In this document: one piece after another, positions 41,124-49,996 of the stretch
How positions within the stretch are numbered: position 1 is the first letter of the stretch
Layout of the letters: each line of letters opens with the position of its first letter
From: Limnochorda sp. L945t
GTDB taxonomy: Bacteria; Bacillota; Limnochordia; Limnochordales; Geochordaceae
Direction: 5' to 3'
NCBI RefSeq assembly: GCF_035593305.1
Contig: NZ_CP141615.1
Location: 2,697,722 to 2,761,721 of the forward strand
Length of the DNA: 64,000 bases
Position numbers and translations under genes: made by a program
Notes under the pieces: model-generated
What the model was told of the DNA's origin: nothing
The model's input: only the letters and a program-made list of their open reading frames with translations
Database searches by the model: none

Positions 41124-43226
41124 TCACGTCCCGGACGACCCGGCGGGCCCGGCCGGCGGCTTTTGGGACGGCGCAGCGCCGTCGCCGCCGTTGGACTCGG
41201 AGGGGGACGCGGCCTCCACGATCTCGAGGTCGAAGTCGGCGCTGCCCTCGACGACCCACGGGGTGAGCAATGTGGCCTTGACCGGCTCCCCCGGCTCCCG
41301 TGGGGCCGCCTTCTCTTGCTTACCCTTGGCGCCCTGGCTCTCCGGCGGCATCCGGCCGGTCGAAGCGGCCGGCGGATCCTGCGCCCCGGTCGGATGCCCG
41401 TCGGGTGTACCCTGCACGTCGAAGCCCGGGTAAAACTCGGCCACGACCTGGTTGTTTTTCTCCCGCTCGCTGAGCGCCTCGATGAGCTTGTCGAGGCTGC
41501 TCGGCACCTGTTGCTGCTCCTGGTCGCCCTGGGCGCCCTCGTCCTGGGTGCCCGCCGGAGGCGCCTCGCCCGTGATCAGGCTCGCCACCTCCGGGGGCAA
41601 CGTGAACGCCGCCGCCGACCCTCCCCGCACGGTGACCGTCACCGTCCCGGGCAAGGCGTCCTTGGGGATCTGCAGCGTGAGGATGCGGGTCTGGCGCTGG
41701 CCACGATACGGCAGCAGCTCGACCTCTACCCCCACCCGGTCCCCGGGCCGTGCCGTCTTGGCCAGCGGCTGGGCCTTGACGATGGCAGCCGTCTGGCGTC
41801 CGGGGTCGACCTCTACCTCGAGCTGTACCGAGCGCACCCCGATGTCCTGGAACCTGTTGAACATCAGCGCCTGCAAGGTGTCGAGGAAGTCTCCCAGCAG
41901 CCGGGCCGACACGTCGAACCGGCTGTAGTACATGTTGTCGCGGCTGTAGGTGCCGCCGTCCGGGAGCTCCTTGCCGGTGATGCGGAAGATGACCCGCGCC
42001 GTGCCCGGGCCGATGCGGTCGAGCCCCCGGTCGAGCGCCTCCAGCGACGTGATGGCCACCAGGGGGATGGTCAGGAGTTCGTCGCGCACCACGCTCGCCT
42101 TCAACGTCCGCGAGCGGTTGGACGCGCGATCGGTGAGCGTCACGGCGAGCTGGACAGCATCGGGCATGACCCCGGTCCGCCCGGCCACCGCCGCCCGGCG
42201 GTCCTCCCGCAAGACGCCCGTGGTCGTCATGAGGCTCCCCAGCTTGAAGGGCACGTTGACCGCCTTGACGGTCCGGAAGATGTACGCCGGGCCGGCGAAG
42301 AAGTCGACCGCGCCGGCCTGCAGGAAGGGGTGCCCGAATCCCACGAACCGGTCGCCGTCGACGTAGGTGACCGTACCGATGGCCGTCAGCTCCACGTCGC
42401 CCTGCACGAGGCTCACGCCCAACGCGCTACCGGGTTGCAGGGGAGGAGCCGGCCCGAGGTCGGAAGAGGCGGCGCCCGTGGGTGCCGCCAGGCCCGTCCC
42501 TGCAGCGGCGCCGGCCCCGCCCGGTACCATCAGCAGCCGGTACGGAGCGAACAGCCGCTCGATCGCGGCCGTGGCGCGAGGGCCGAACCCGGACAGCATG
42601 AGAGGGGTGGAGACGGGCACCATCACGGCCGTGTCGCGGCCTGCGCCGAGCTTGATCCGGCGGGCATCCGAGGCGTCCCGGGCGAAGGCGACCCGGCGGT
42701 AGGCGGGCAGCCCTGACGTCGCCGCTCCCGCCGCACCCTCCGAGCGCACTGGAACCTCCGTCGACAGCCGGTCGAGCACCTGGAGCATGTCGCCGATGGG
42801 CGTCACGAAGCCGACGCTGTGGTCGGTGAACTCGAACCCGAAGCCGATGGCCCCCAAGAGCCGCCCGTTGACGTAAACCGGGCTGCCGCTCATGCCGGCC
42901 GCGATCCCGCCGGTGCGCTCGATCGGGGCCCCGCTCACCTTGACCAGGATCAGGTCGCCCGCCGGCCCTGCCCGCCGTACCACTCCGAGGACGTCCACAT
43001 CGAAGCGCTCGATGCGGGTGCCCTCCACCACCGTCAGGCCGTATCCCTTGAGCCCGGGCTTGACCTCGTCCAGCGGGTAGATGGCAGCCGCTGCCCCGAA
43101 GGCCGGGCCGGCTGCCACGGCGACGCCCACCAGCGCTGCGAGGATCGCCCACCACACCACGATCCCGCCGCGGCGGCTGTCGCTTCGCAGCTCTCCCGCC
43201 GCGGGGGACCCGCCCCTGTGCCGCAC
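41124..43226 (-). CDS. SpoIVB-type S55 domain protein, large form
   Basis: 700 residues. One N-terminal membrane span (VVWWAILAALVGVAVAAG), then the S55 core: GLKGYGLTVVEGTRIERFDV and AAGMSGSPVYVNGRLLGAIG with the nucleophilic Ser. GFGHPFLQAGAVDF and a beta-rich region (about 400-560) follow, and a Pro/Gly/Glu-rich tail. B. subtilis SpoIVB (426 aa) has a PDZ domain before its S55 domain and its His precedes the Ser; here the GHPF motif follows the Ser, so this belongs to the wider S55-like family rather than classical SpoIVB. GTG at 43226 has AAGGA. It lies between flgJ and tamB; an envelope role is likelier than sigma-K signalling. Confidence 0.75.
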   Translation of the reverse strand: MRHRGGSPAAGELRSDSRRGGIVVWWAILAALVGVAVAAGPAFGAAAAIYPLDEVKPGLKGYGLTVVEGTRIERFDVDVLGVVRRAGPAGDLILVKVSGAPIERTGGIAAGMSGSPVYVNGRLLGAIGFGFEFTDHSVGFVTPIGDMLQVLDRLSTEVPVRSEGAAGAATSGLPAYRRVAFARDASDARRIKLGAGRDTAVMVPVSTPLMLSGFGPRATAAIERLFAPYRLLMVPGGAGAAAGTGLAAPTGAASSDLGPAPPLQPGSALGVSLVQGDVELTAIGTVTYVDGDRFVGFGHPFLQAGAVDFFAGPAYIFRTVKAVNVPFKLGSLMTTTGVLREDRRAAVAGRTGVMPDAVQLAVTLTDRASNRSRTLKASVVRDELLTIPLVAITSLEALDRGLDRIGPGTARVIFRITGKELPDGGTYSRDNMYYSRFDVSARLLGDFLDTLQALMFNRFQDIGVRSVQLEVEVDPGRQTAAIVKAQPLAKTARPGDRVGVEVELLPYRGQRQTRILTLQIPKDALPGTVTVTVRGGSAAAFTLPPEVASLITGEAPPAGTQDEGAQGDQEQQQVPSSLDKLIEALSEREKNNQVVAEFYPGFDVQGTPDGHPTGAQDPPAASTGRMPPESQGAKGKQEKAAPREPGEPVKATLLTPWVVEGSADFDLEIVEAASPSESNGGDGAAPSQKPPAGPAGSSGT

Positions 43227-43240
43227 AGGCTGCCGTCCTT

Positions 43241-43738
43241 TCAGACGAGGGCGCCTCTGCCCGAGGTCACCCCCTGCGTGGAGCGAGCATTCTCCCCGGA
43301 ACGCACCGCCCCCTCTGACGCGTCACGGGAAAACTGTTCGAGGAGAAGGTCCGCCAGCTGTCCCGCTCCATGCTCGACCAGCATGCCCGCCAGCATGTCA
43401 GTGAACCACCCGCCGTACACGCCGGACGCGAATCCCTCACCGAAGAGGCCCGAACCACTCCCCGGCTTCAGCGTCTCGTCGATCAAGGTGGCCCACAACC
43501 GGGCCTCCAGCTGCCGGGCGGCCCAGACCAGCCCCTGCCGATCCATGGGGATTTGATCCGGCCGCATGCCGCCGGGAGGCTCGACGTCCAGCATCTCCTG
43601 CGCCAGGACGTCCGCGAAGCGCCCTCCCTCCGCCCCCGGACCGGACGGCCGCGCCGCCGCGGCCCCGCTGCTCGGCCTTCGCGCAATTTGCCCCGCGATC
43701 GGCCTGCTCCATGAGCCCACTGCAGAGGCGGCCTGCAC
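43241..43738 (-). CDS. flgJ: FlgJ-type flagellar rod-binding protein
   Basis: 165 residues. The central LEARLWATLIDETLKPGSG, FGEGFASGVYGGWFTDML and ADLLLEQF match the rod-binding (FlgJ N-terminal) domain that caps the growing flagellar rod. The peptidoglycan hydrolase domain of Salmonella FlgJ is absent, as in many other phyla. GTG at 43738 comes two bases after the flgI stop begins and has GGAGG upstream. Confidence 0.85.
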   Translation of the reverse strand: MQAASAVGSWSRPIAGQIARRPSSGAAAARPSGPGAEGGRFADVLAQEMLDVEPPGGMRPDQIPMDRQGLVWAARQLEARLWATLIDETLKPGSGSGLFGEGFASGVYGGWFTDMLAGMLVEHGAGQLADLLLEQFSRDASEGAVRSGENARSTQGVTSGRGALV

Positions 43739-43739
43739 G

Positions 43740-44885
43740 TCACTGCACCTCCAGGCGGGCGTAAAGCGCCCCGGCGGCCTGCATCGCCTCGAGGATGGCG
43801 ATGAGATCCTTCGGCGCCACCGCCGCCGCGTTGAGCGCGTCGACCAGCTCTCCGATGGTGGCTCCCGAGAGAAGCGCCACGTGGCTCTCCGGCTGCTGCA
43901 GGTCCCCCGGCCATGCCGCGGGCGCCGGCTGCGCGCCGACCTGCACCCTTACGGCGCCGTGGGACACCGCCACCGGTGCGATGCGTACCTGGTGGCCCAA
44001 CACCACGGTACCCGTCCGCTCGTTGATGACGACCCGCGCCGCGATGGCGGGGGTGATGGTCAGCTCCTCGATCCTGGCCAGGAGTGCCGCCGGGTCGTTT
44101 TGATAAGCCCGCGGCAATCTCACCGTGACCACGGCGCCGTCCGAGGTGAAGGCGGAGGGCGATCCCAGGGCCTGGTTGATGGCCTGGACGACCCGGGCTG
44201 CCGTGACGAAGTCGGGGTCGTAGAGGACCAGCCGGATCGCGCCTTCCTGCGCGACCGTCGCGTCCACGGCGCGTTCGACGATGGCGCCCGACGGGATGCT
44301 GCCCACCGTGGGGTGCACCCGTTCCCGGGTCAGCGAGCGGGCGGTCGACCCGCCGAGGATCAGGCTCCCCTGGGCCACCGCGTAGACCTCGCCGTCGGCG
44401 CCGGTGAGCGGCGTCTGCAGCAATACGCCACCCGCCAGGCTGCGGGCGTCGCCCATCGAGGAGACCGTCACGTCGAGCCGGTCCCCCGGCCGGGCCAGGG
44501 GCGGGAGCAGGGCCGTCACCATCACTGCGGCGACGTTGCGGGGGCGCAGCAGGGCGGGGTCGATGTTGAGGCCGAAGTTGCGCAGCATGTTGGCGAACAT
44601 CTGCACGTGCACCGCTGACGTCCGGCCGTCGCCGGTCCCGTCGAGCCCTACGACCAGCCCCATGCCGACCAGCTGGTTGGGCCTCAGGCCCTCCACCCGC
44701 ACCAGGTCCCCCACCCGTACCATGGGCGCCTGCATCGCCTGGGCCTGCCCCGCCGGGGTCCCTTCCGGCGCCGGGGCACCCGCTTCCTGCGCCTCGACCG
44801 GCGCGAAGGTAGCGCCGGCCAGGAGCATCCCGAGCGCCGCCCCCCACAGCAGGCCGCATCCCTTCTCCTTACCTGCGAGCCTCAT
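43740..44885 (-). CDS. flgI: Flagellar P-ring protein FlgI
   Basis: 381 residues: signal peptide, then VRVGDLVRVEGLRPNQLVGMGLVVGLDGTGDG, the FlgI hallmark, seen here in pieces (VGMGLVVGLDGTGDG), and the C-terminal LVDALNAAAVAPKDLIAIL. FlgI polymerises into the peptidoglycan ring around the rod. ATG at 44885 is preferred (GGGAGGG at good spacing); ATG 44900 is possible. Monoderm Firmicutes lack this gene, so its presence supports an outer membrane. Confidence 0.93.
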   Translation of the reverse strand: MRLAGKEKGCGLLWGAALGMLLAGATFAPVEAQEAGAPAPEGTPAGQAQAMQAPMVRVGDLVRVEGLRPNQLVGMGLVVGLDGTGDGRTSAVHVQMFANMLRNFGLNIDPALLRPRNVAAVMVTALLPPLARPGDRLDVTVSSMGDARSLAGGVLLQTPLTGADGEVYAVAQGSLILGGSTARSLTRERVHPTVGSIPSGAIVERAVDATVAQEGAIRLVLYDPDFVTAARVVQAINQALGSPSAFTSDGAVVTVRLPRAYQNDPAALLARIEELTITPAIAARVVINERTGTVVLGHQVRIAPVAVSHGAVRVQVGAQPAPAAWPGDLQQPESHVALLSGATIGELVDALNAAAVAPKDLIAILEAMQAAGALYARLEVQ

Positions 44886-44936
44886 GGCCGGCCCTCCCAT
44901 GCTCGTCCCTCAGCCTGCGCCGCCCGCGTCGCACCC

Positions 44937-45578
44937 TCAAAACAGCCATCCGAACATCCGGGTGAGGATGCCGGGCTTTTGCGGAGCTCCCAGCGCCCCA
45001 TCTCCCTGGACGGAGATGCGGGCATCCGCCACGTAGGTGGAAAGGACCGTGTTGTCGCTCGAGATGTCCTCGGGGCGGACCACCCCGGTCAACACGATCT
45101 CCTGCTTCTCCTCGTTGATGACGATCGTCTGGCGTCCCTCGATGGCCAGCGCACCGTTGGGCAGGACCTCGGTCACCCTGGCCGTCATCTGCGCCTTCAC
45201 GCTGCCCGTCCGGGCCGAGCGGCCGTCGCCCTTGAACTCCGTGGAGCCGGAACCCCCGATGAGGGGCAGCGCCTGCAGCAGCCCCTGCCCGGGGCCCACC
45301 TGGAGCTGGCCGTCCCGCGTGGAACCGGTGGAAGCCGAAGCGGCGGCTTCGGCCCGTTCCACGATGATGATGGTGAGCAGATCCCCCACGCCCCGGGCAC
45401 GGGCGTCGGCGAACAGGCCGATGGCGCCGCCCTTCTTCTCGGCGCGGGCCCACAGCGACTCCGCCTGCGCCCCGGACGAGCCTGCCAGCGCGCCGGCCGC
45501 GGCCACGGCGAAGGCCAGGCCGCAAGCAGCCGCCACCCTACCCAACCGCTTCGCCCCGCACTGCATCGGCAGTCTCAC
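44937..45578 (-). CDS. flgH: Flagellar L-ring protein FlgH
   Basis: 213 residues. After the signal peptide: ESLWARAEKKGGAIGLFAD, RGVGDLLTIIIVE and VLPNGALAIEGRQTIVIN, VVRPEDISSDNTVLS are FlgH signatures. It forms the outer-membrane ring of the flagellum. E. coli FlgH is a lipoprotein; here no lipobox Cys follows the hydrophobic core (the site reads LAGSSGAQA), so it is probably a soluble or directly inserted form. The C-terminus ends in Phe (MFGWLF). Confidence 0.92.
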   Translation of the reverse strand: MRLPMQCGAKRLGRVAAACGLAFAVAAAGALAGSSGAQAESLWARAEKKGGAIGLFADARARGVGDLLTIIIVERAEAAASASTGSTRDGQLQVGPGQGLLQALPLIGGSGSTEFKGDGRSARTGSVKAQMTARVTEVLPNGALAIEGRQTIVINEEKQEIVLTGVVRPEDISSDNTVLSTYVADARISVQGDGALGAPQKPGILTRMFGWLF

Positions 45579-45584
45579 TCCCTG

Positions 45585-46481
45585 CTACGGCCCCTGGCCG
45601 ATGACGGCCTGCTCCGTGCTCACCAGCAGCGCCTGCACGACCGCTTCGGAGCTGGCGCTCTTGACCGGCACGTACTCTCCGACCCGGGCGGCTCTTTGGG
45701 TCACGGCCCGCACCTGCACCGTGATGGCGCCTCGCCGGACGATCAGGGTCACCGGGGTCCCGGCTGCGACGGCAGGGCCGCCCTCCGCGACCGGGCCGGC
45801 GTCGGGCGGCGGGTCTGCCACCTGGGGGAAGGTGCCGGCCGCCGGGGCACCCGCTTCCGCGAGGGTCGTGCGGATCCAGTACCGCCGGCTCGACGACGCT
45901 CCCGAGATCTCCAGCACGAAGACGGCCGTGCCGGCCCGCAAGAACGGCGGGCCGTCCACGACCCGCACCGAGGGTTGGGCCGAGTCGGACACCATGTCGG
46001 CCGCCATCGCGACATCGGCCACCCGCAGGGCAGCTCCCCGCTGCTCGGCTCCCTGCCGGGAGGACAGGTACGCCTCGATGGCCTGCACCACCCGCTCCCT
46101 GTCGACGGGTAAACCGGCGCGCTCGACGAGCACTTCCGCCGGGCCCGGGACCCACGTCACCGCCGCCGGGTCGATGATGCGGGCCTGGCGCAACCGGAGC
46201 ACCACGAACTCCCGGCTGATGGACCGCGAAAGCCCGGGCAGCGGAGCCGGGCCGATGAAGATGCCGGCGATCTGCTGCCACGCCTCCGGGTCGCCGCCTT
46301 GCAGCTCGGCGACGTCGGCCAGCCGCACCTCGGGCGCCTCCACCCGGGCCTGCGCCCGCAAGGCCAGCTGCACGCCCTCGCCGGGCACCGGCGTGGCCCA
46401 GGCCGGCTGCGCCGCGCCGGCCGCGAGGATGCCTGCCGCGAAAAGCGCCGCCGTCCACCGCCCGAGAGCTCCGCCCATCAT
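45585..46481 (-). CDS. flgA: Flagellar P-ring assembly chaperone FlgA
   Basis: 298 residues: signal peptide, an N-terminal domain (VEAPEVRLADVAEL) and a C-terminal SAF domain (VTLIVRRGAITVQVRAVT, ARVGEYVPVKSASS, VVQALLVSTEQAVI) as in FlgA. The chaperone helps FlgI assemble in the periplasm. Six bases separate it from flgH. It is somewhat longer than the usual 220-240 residues because of an Ala/Pro-rich insertion. Confidence 0.88.
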   Translation of the reverse strand: MMGGALGRWTAALFAAGILAAGAAQPAWATPVPGEGVQLALRAQARVEAPEVRLADVAELQGGDPEAWQQIAGIFIGPAPLPGLSRSISREFVVLRLRQARIIDPAAVTWVPGPAEVLVERAGLPVDRERVVQAIEAYLSSRQGAEQRGAALRVADVAMAADMVSDSAQPSVRVVDGPPFLRAGTAVFVLEISGASSSRRYWIRTTLAEAGAPAAGTFPQVADPPPDAGPVAEGGPAVAAGTPVTLIVRRGAITVQVRAVTQRAARVGEYVPVKSASSEAVVQALLVSTEQAVIGQGP

Positions 46482-46499
46482 CCCTCGCCCCGCTCAGCC

Positions 46500-47288
46500 T
46501 CAGCGCCGCAGGTTGTTGGCGGTGTTGAGCATGTCGTCCGACGCCTGGATCGCCTTGGAGTTGGCGTCGTACGCCCGTTGGGCCAGGATGAGGTTGACCA
46601 TCTCCTCGACCACCTGCACGTTGGAGATCTCCAGGAAGCCCTGGGCCAGGGACCCGAACCCGTCGAGCCCCGGCTGCCCCACGATGGGCTGGCCGGAGGC
46701 GGCCGTGGCGAGGAAGAGGTTGCGCCCGTAGTTGCGGAGCCCCGCCGGGTTGACGAACCGGGCGAGCTCGAGCTGGCCGACAGTTTGCGGCTCGTTGCTG
46801 CCCGGGTTGATCACGGAGACGGTGCCGTCGCTGGCCACCGAAACTTCCATGGCCTCCGGCGGGATGACGATCTCGGGTTCCAGCGCGAAGCCGTCGGAGG
46901 TGACCAGGCGCCCCTCGCTATCCTTCTTGAAGGCGCCGTCGCGGGTGTAGGCGACGGTACCGTCCGGCATGAGGATCTGGAAGAAGCCGTCCCCTTCGAT
47001 CACCAGGTCGAGAGGGTTGTCCGTCTCGCGGAACGTGCCCTGCGTGAAGATCTTCACCGTCGCCACGGGCCGCACCCCGTGCCCGACCTGGAGGCCCGTG
47101 GGGATCTCCGCTCCGGCCGTCACGGGCGTCCCGGCGAAGCGCAGGGTCTGGTAGAGGAGGTCCTGGAAGTCCACCCGGGATTTCTTGAAGCCCCCGGTAT
47201 TGACGTTGGCCAGGTTGTTGGCGATGGTGTCGATGGTGAACTGCTGCCCCACCATCCCCGAAGCCGCCGTCCACAACGAACGCATCAT
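46500..47288 (-). CDS. flgG: Flagellar distal rod protein FlgG
   Basis: 262 residues. N-terminal [16 protein letters not shown] and [19 protein letters not shown], central [10 protein letters not shown], and C-terminal [26 protein letters not shown] are diagnostic of FlgG and flank the D1 fold. In Bacillus the equivalent gene is flhP. The double ATG at 47288/47285 has GAAGGG upstream. It precedes flgA and follows flgF across a 193-base gap that holds only a weak hairpin. Confidence 0.92.
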   Translation of the reverse strand: MMRSLWTAASGMVGQQFTIDTIANNLANVNTGGFKKSRVDFQDLLYQTLRFAGTPVTAGAEIPTGLQVGHGVRPVATVKIFTQGTFRETDNPLDLVIEGDGFFQILMPDGTVAYTRDGAFKKDSEGRLVTSDGFALEPEIVIPPEAMEVSVASDGTVSVINPGSNEPQTVGQLELARFVNPAGLRNYGRNLFLATAASGQPIVGQPGLDGFGSLAQGFLEISNVQVVEEMVNLILAQRAYDANSKAIQASDDMLNTANNLRR

Positions 47289-47481
47289 GGCCCTTCGTCC
47301 TGCCACCCTTCTCCGACGTGCCGGCGTACAGGAGGCGGGGAGCCGGTGCGATACGTGGGCGCCGCTTCGGTCGTTCGGCGGCGCAGGGCTTCTCGGGGGG
47401 AGGGGCTGGCACTGCCCCTCTCGGCGAGTCCGGCCCGGCGTCTCGGCTTTCCCGTCCCTGACGCTCGTGCTGCCCGGCGCG

Positions 47482-48243
47482 CTACGAGACGCGCCCGATC
47501 TGCGCGATCAGCGACCCCGTCATCTCGTCCTCGGCGCGGACGGCTTGCTGGGCCGCCTGATAAGCCCGCAGGCCCGCGATCATCTGAACCATGGTCTCCA
47601 CCACCGACGTCGCAGAGCCCTCGAGCATGCCCTGCCGGATCGTGCCTGCCGCAGCTACCACCGGTCCGGACTCGGCGGTGGGACGGAAGAGGTTGCTCCC
47701 TTCCCGCACCAGCCCCTGGCGGTCGGGCACGTCGACCAGCCCGATCCTCCCCAGCAAGGCTCCGGTGGTGGCGTCGAGCACCTCACCCTGCTCGGTGACG
47801 GCCAGCGCCGCTCCCTGGGCCGTGCCTGCCTGCACGGGCCCCTCAGGACCCAGCACGAGGTACCCATCAGGGGTCGCCAGCCGGCCCTGGGCGTCGATCA
47901 CGAAGTTGCCGGCCCGGGTGAGCCGCACTCCCGCCGGGGTCTGGACCGCGAAAAAGCCGTCGCCCTCGATCGCCAGGTCAAGCTCCCGGCCCGTGTAGCG
48001 GATCGGTGCCGGTTCCCAGCGCAGGTACGACCGGTCGAGGTAAGCCCCGGTGCCGGCCATCCCTCTCGGCGAGCGCGTCGCGCCCAGCTCCTCGTGGATG
48101 AACAGCTCGGGAAACGCGCGGATGGGCGCATCCTCGGTGCGGTATCCGGGCGTCTGGGCGTTGGCCAGGTCGTTGGCGAGCAGGTCCTGGCGCCGGGCGT
48201 AGACCAGCATGGCGGACGCTCCGGTGTAGAGCCCTCGGATCAC
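47482..48243 (-). CDS. flgF: Flagellar rod protein FlgF
   Basis: 253 residues. [48 protein letters not shown] and [24 protein letters not shown] mark a flagellar basal-body rod protein (FlgF; flhO in Bacillus). GTG at 48243 lies downstream of AAGGAGG at a rather long spacing (13). It follows mbl, as in B. subtilis, and precedes flgG. Confidence 0.9.
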   Translation of the reverse strand: MIRGLYTGASAMLVYARRQDLLANDLANAQTPGYRTEDAPIRAFPELFIHEELGATRSPRGMAGTGAYLDRSYLRWEPAPIRYTGRELDLAIEGDGFFAVQTPAGVRLTRAGNFVIDAQGRLATPDGYLVLGPEGPVQAGTAQGAALAVTEQGEVLDATTGALLGRIGLVDVPDRQGLVREGSNLFRPTAESGPVVAAAGTIRQGMLEGSATSVVETMVQMIAGLRAYQAAQQAVRAEDEMTGSLIAQIGRVS

Positions 48244-48362
48244 GGGCGCCTCTCCACCTCCTTCCCGCGTGGTCGCACTAATAGGGTCGGCCTGGGTCCA
48301 GGACCCCTTGAGACCGCGGGAAAAGAGGGAAGCCAGCGTCAGGGAGCAGGCGGCAATCGCCG

Positions 48363-49388
48363 TTACACGACGCGGGCAACGGCGACGGGCACCCTTCCCC
48401 GCACCTGGTGCATGACGTCCAGGATGCGGCCCGTGCCGCGGGCCACGCACGTGATGGGGTCGTCGGCCACGTGGACCGGGATGCCGAAGGCGCGGGCCAT
48501 CGCCTTGTCGAAGCCGCGCAACAACGAACCTCCGCCGGTCAGGACGAGGCCGCGTTCGTAGATGTCGGCGGCCAGCTCGGGCGGGCACTGCTCGAGCACG
48601 CCCCGCACGGCCTCCATGATCGCCTCTACCGGCTCGAGCAAAGCGGTGCGCAACTCGGCCGGTTGGACCACCACCGTGCGCGGCATGCCGGAGACGCTGT
48701 CCTGCCCGCGCACCGGCGTCGGCATCAAGGAAGCGTCGAGCTCGGGGGCCACGCTCCCGGCCTGCAGCTTGAGGTCCTCCGAGGACCGCTCCCCGATCAC
48801 GAGGTTGTGCTGGCGCTTGAGGTAGCGGGCGATCGCCTCGTCCATGTGGTCGCCGGCGATCCGCACCGAGTCGGACACCACCTCCTGGCCCATCGAGATG
48901 ATGGCGATGTCGGTGGTGCCGCCGCCTACGTCGACGACCATGTTGCCCCGGGGCTCCTCCACCTCGAGGCCGGCCCCGATGGCGGCGGCCATCGGCTCGG
49001 AGACGAGGCGGACCTCCCGGGCACCCGCCTGGCGGCAGGCGTCGACGACGGCCCGGCGCTCCACGTCGGTCACGGCGGAAGGTACGCAGGCGACCACTCG
49101 CGGGCGGATCCAGGTAGGCTGGCCCACGGCCTTGCGCAGGAAGTAGCGGAGCATGAGCTCGGTGACCTGGTAGTTGGCGACGACGCCGTTGCGCAGCGGC
49201 CGTACCGCCACGACGTGGCCCGGCGTACGGCCCAGCATCTCCCGGGCTGCCTGCCCGATGGCCAGCACCCTTTGCTCGCTCTCGTCGAGCGCCACGACCG
49301 AGGGCTCCTGCAAAACGATGCCCTTGCCCCGAACGTAGACGATGACGCTCGCCGTACCCAGGTCGATCCCGACGTCGGCGCTCAGCAT
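48363..49388 (-). CDS. mbl: MreB-family actin homologue Mbl
   Basis: 341 residues. VGIDLGTASVIVYV (phosphate 1), VVDVGGGTTDIAIIS (phosphate 2), IAGDHMDEAIARYLK and LVLTGGGSLLRGF are MreB/Mbl motifs. The filaments organise lateral cell-wall synthesis at the inner membrane. The order spoIIID-mbl-flgF-flgG supports Mbl. It has an N-terminal extension of two residues only. ATG at 49388 with GGAG upstream. Mreb and Mbl cannot be separated by sequence alone. Confidence 0.9.
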   Translation of the reverse strand: MLSADVGIDLGTASVIVYVRGKGIVLQEPSVVALDESEQRVLAIGQAAREMLGRTPGHVVAVRPLRNGVVANYQVTELMLRYFLRKAVGQPTWIRPRVVACVPSAVTDVERRAVVDACRQAGAREVRLVSEPMAAAIGAGLEVEEPRGNMVVDVGGGTTDIAIISMGQEVVSDSVRIAGDHMDEAIARYLKRQHNLVIGERSSEDLKLQAGSVAPELDASLMPTPVRGQDSVSGMPRTVVVQPAELRTALLEPVEAIMEAVRGVLEQCPPELAADIYERGLVLTGGGSLLRGFDKAMARAFGIPVHVADDPITCVARGTGRILDVMHQVRGRVPVAVARVV

Positions 49389-49585
49389 GGGTCAGGCTCC
49401 ATTTCTTACTTCGGGCGTTGCCGCTTCCGGCCCGGACTCCGGTGGGCGCATCCCACTTGCTGGATCTCCTGGCATCCAAGCGCTGATTCGACAGAAGTCG
49501 ACGGATTCCCTGGCTTCGAAGACCGCCTACCGGGTGAATCGGCACAAGGGGCGGAGAGGTTCAGAACTTACACGGCGTGGTGCCG

Positions 49586-49846
49586 TCAGGAAACCTTGCG
49601 CTCCTTGTGGTACTTGGCCCGCGTGGCCTCTCCCCCGCGGATGTGGCGTTCGGCCTTGTTGCGATCCAGCACCCGCTTGACCTGGCGAGCGAGGTCCTTG
49701 TTGAGCCGTGGCAAGCGTTCGGTCATGTCCTTGTGGACCGTGCTCTTGCTCACGCCGAAGACGGTGGCGGCCTGCCGCACGGTCGCCCTCGTCGAGATGA
49801 TGTAGTGGCTGATGTCGACCACCCGCTTGCGGATGTACTCCCGCAT
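49586..49846 (-). CDS. spoIIID: Sporulation transcription factor SpoIIID
   Basis: 86 residues, almost the B. subtilis length (93). A helix-turn-helix (ATVRQAATVFGVSKSTVHKD) and basic C-terminus (RHIRGGEATRAKYHKE) match SpoIIID, which switches mother-cell expression during sporulation, acting in the mother cell after sigma-E. ATG at 49846 has GGAGGGG. It lies between the SpoIIQ-like gene and mbl, the Bacillus order. A possible sigma-E promoter lies upstream. Confidence 0.93.
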   Translation of the reverse strand: MREYIRKRVVDISHYIISTRATVRQAATVFGVSKSTVHKDMTERLPRLNKDLARQVKRVLDRNKAERHIRGGEATRAKYHKERKVS

Positions 49847-49875
49847 GCAGCGCCCCTCCGGCCTCTTTTTGCCGA

Positions 49876-49905
49876 ATGCATATGGGCCGAGAAGGGCCGA
49901 TATGT
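49876..49905 (-). promoter_or_regulatory. Possible sigma-E-type promoter of spoIIID
   Basis: On the minus strand ACATATC (49905-49899), a 14-base spacer and CATATGCAT (49884-49876) resemble the sigma-E -35 (xATATT) and -10 (CATACAxT) pattern at the right spacing, about 30 bases before the start. In B. subtilis spoIIID is a sigma-E gene. The match is partial. Confidence 0.35.
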
Positions 49906-49996
49906 TTCGAAGCTGTGCGATGCGGGCCGCCAGGACGGAGGTAGGGGCGGCGGCCCCGGGCGGCAGTGCGCCCGGGCGACCGCCGCGTCTCGCTTC

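Noticed and set aside
47300-47480. Hidden small gene between flgG and flgF
   Set aside because: Frames here are short and rich in Arg and Gly; only a 7-bp hairpin is visible.
49560-49590. Short hairpin after spoIIID as a terminator
   Set aside because: Only a 5-bp ACGGC/GCCGT stem without a T-run.
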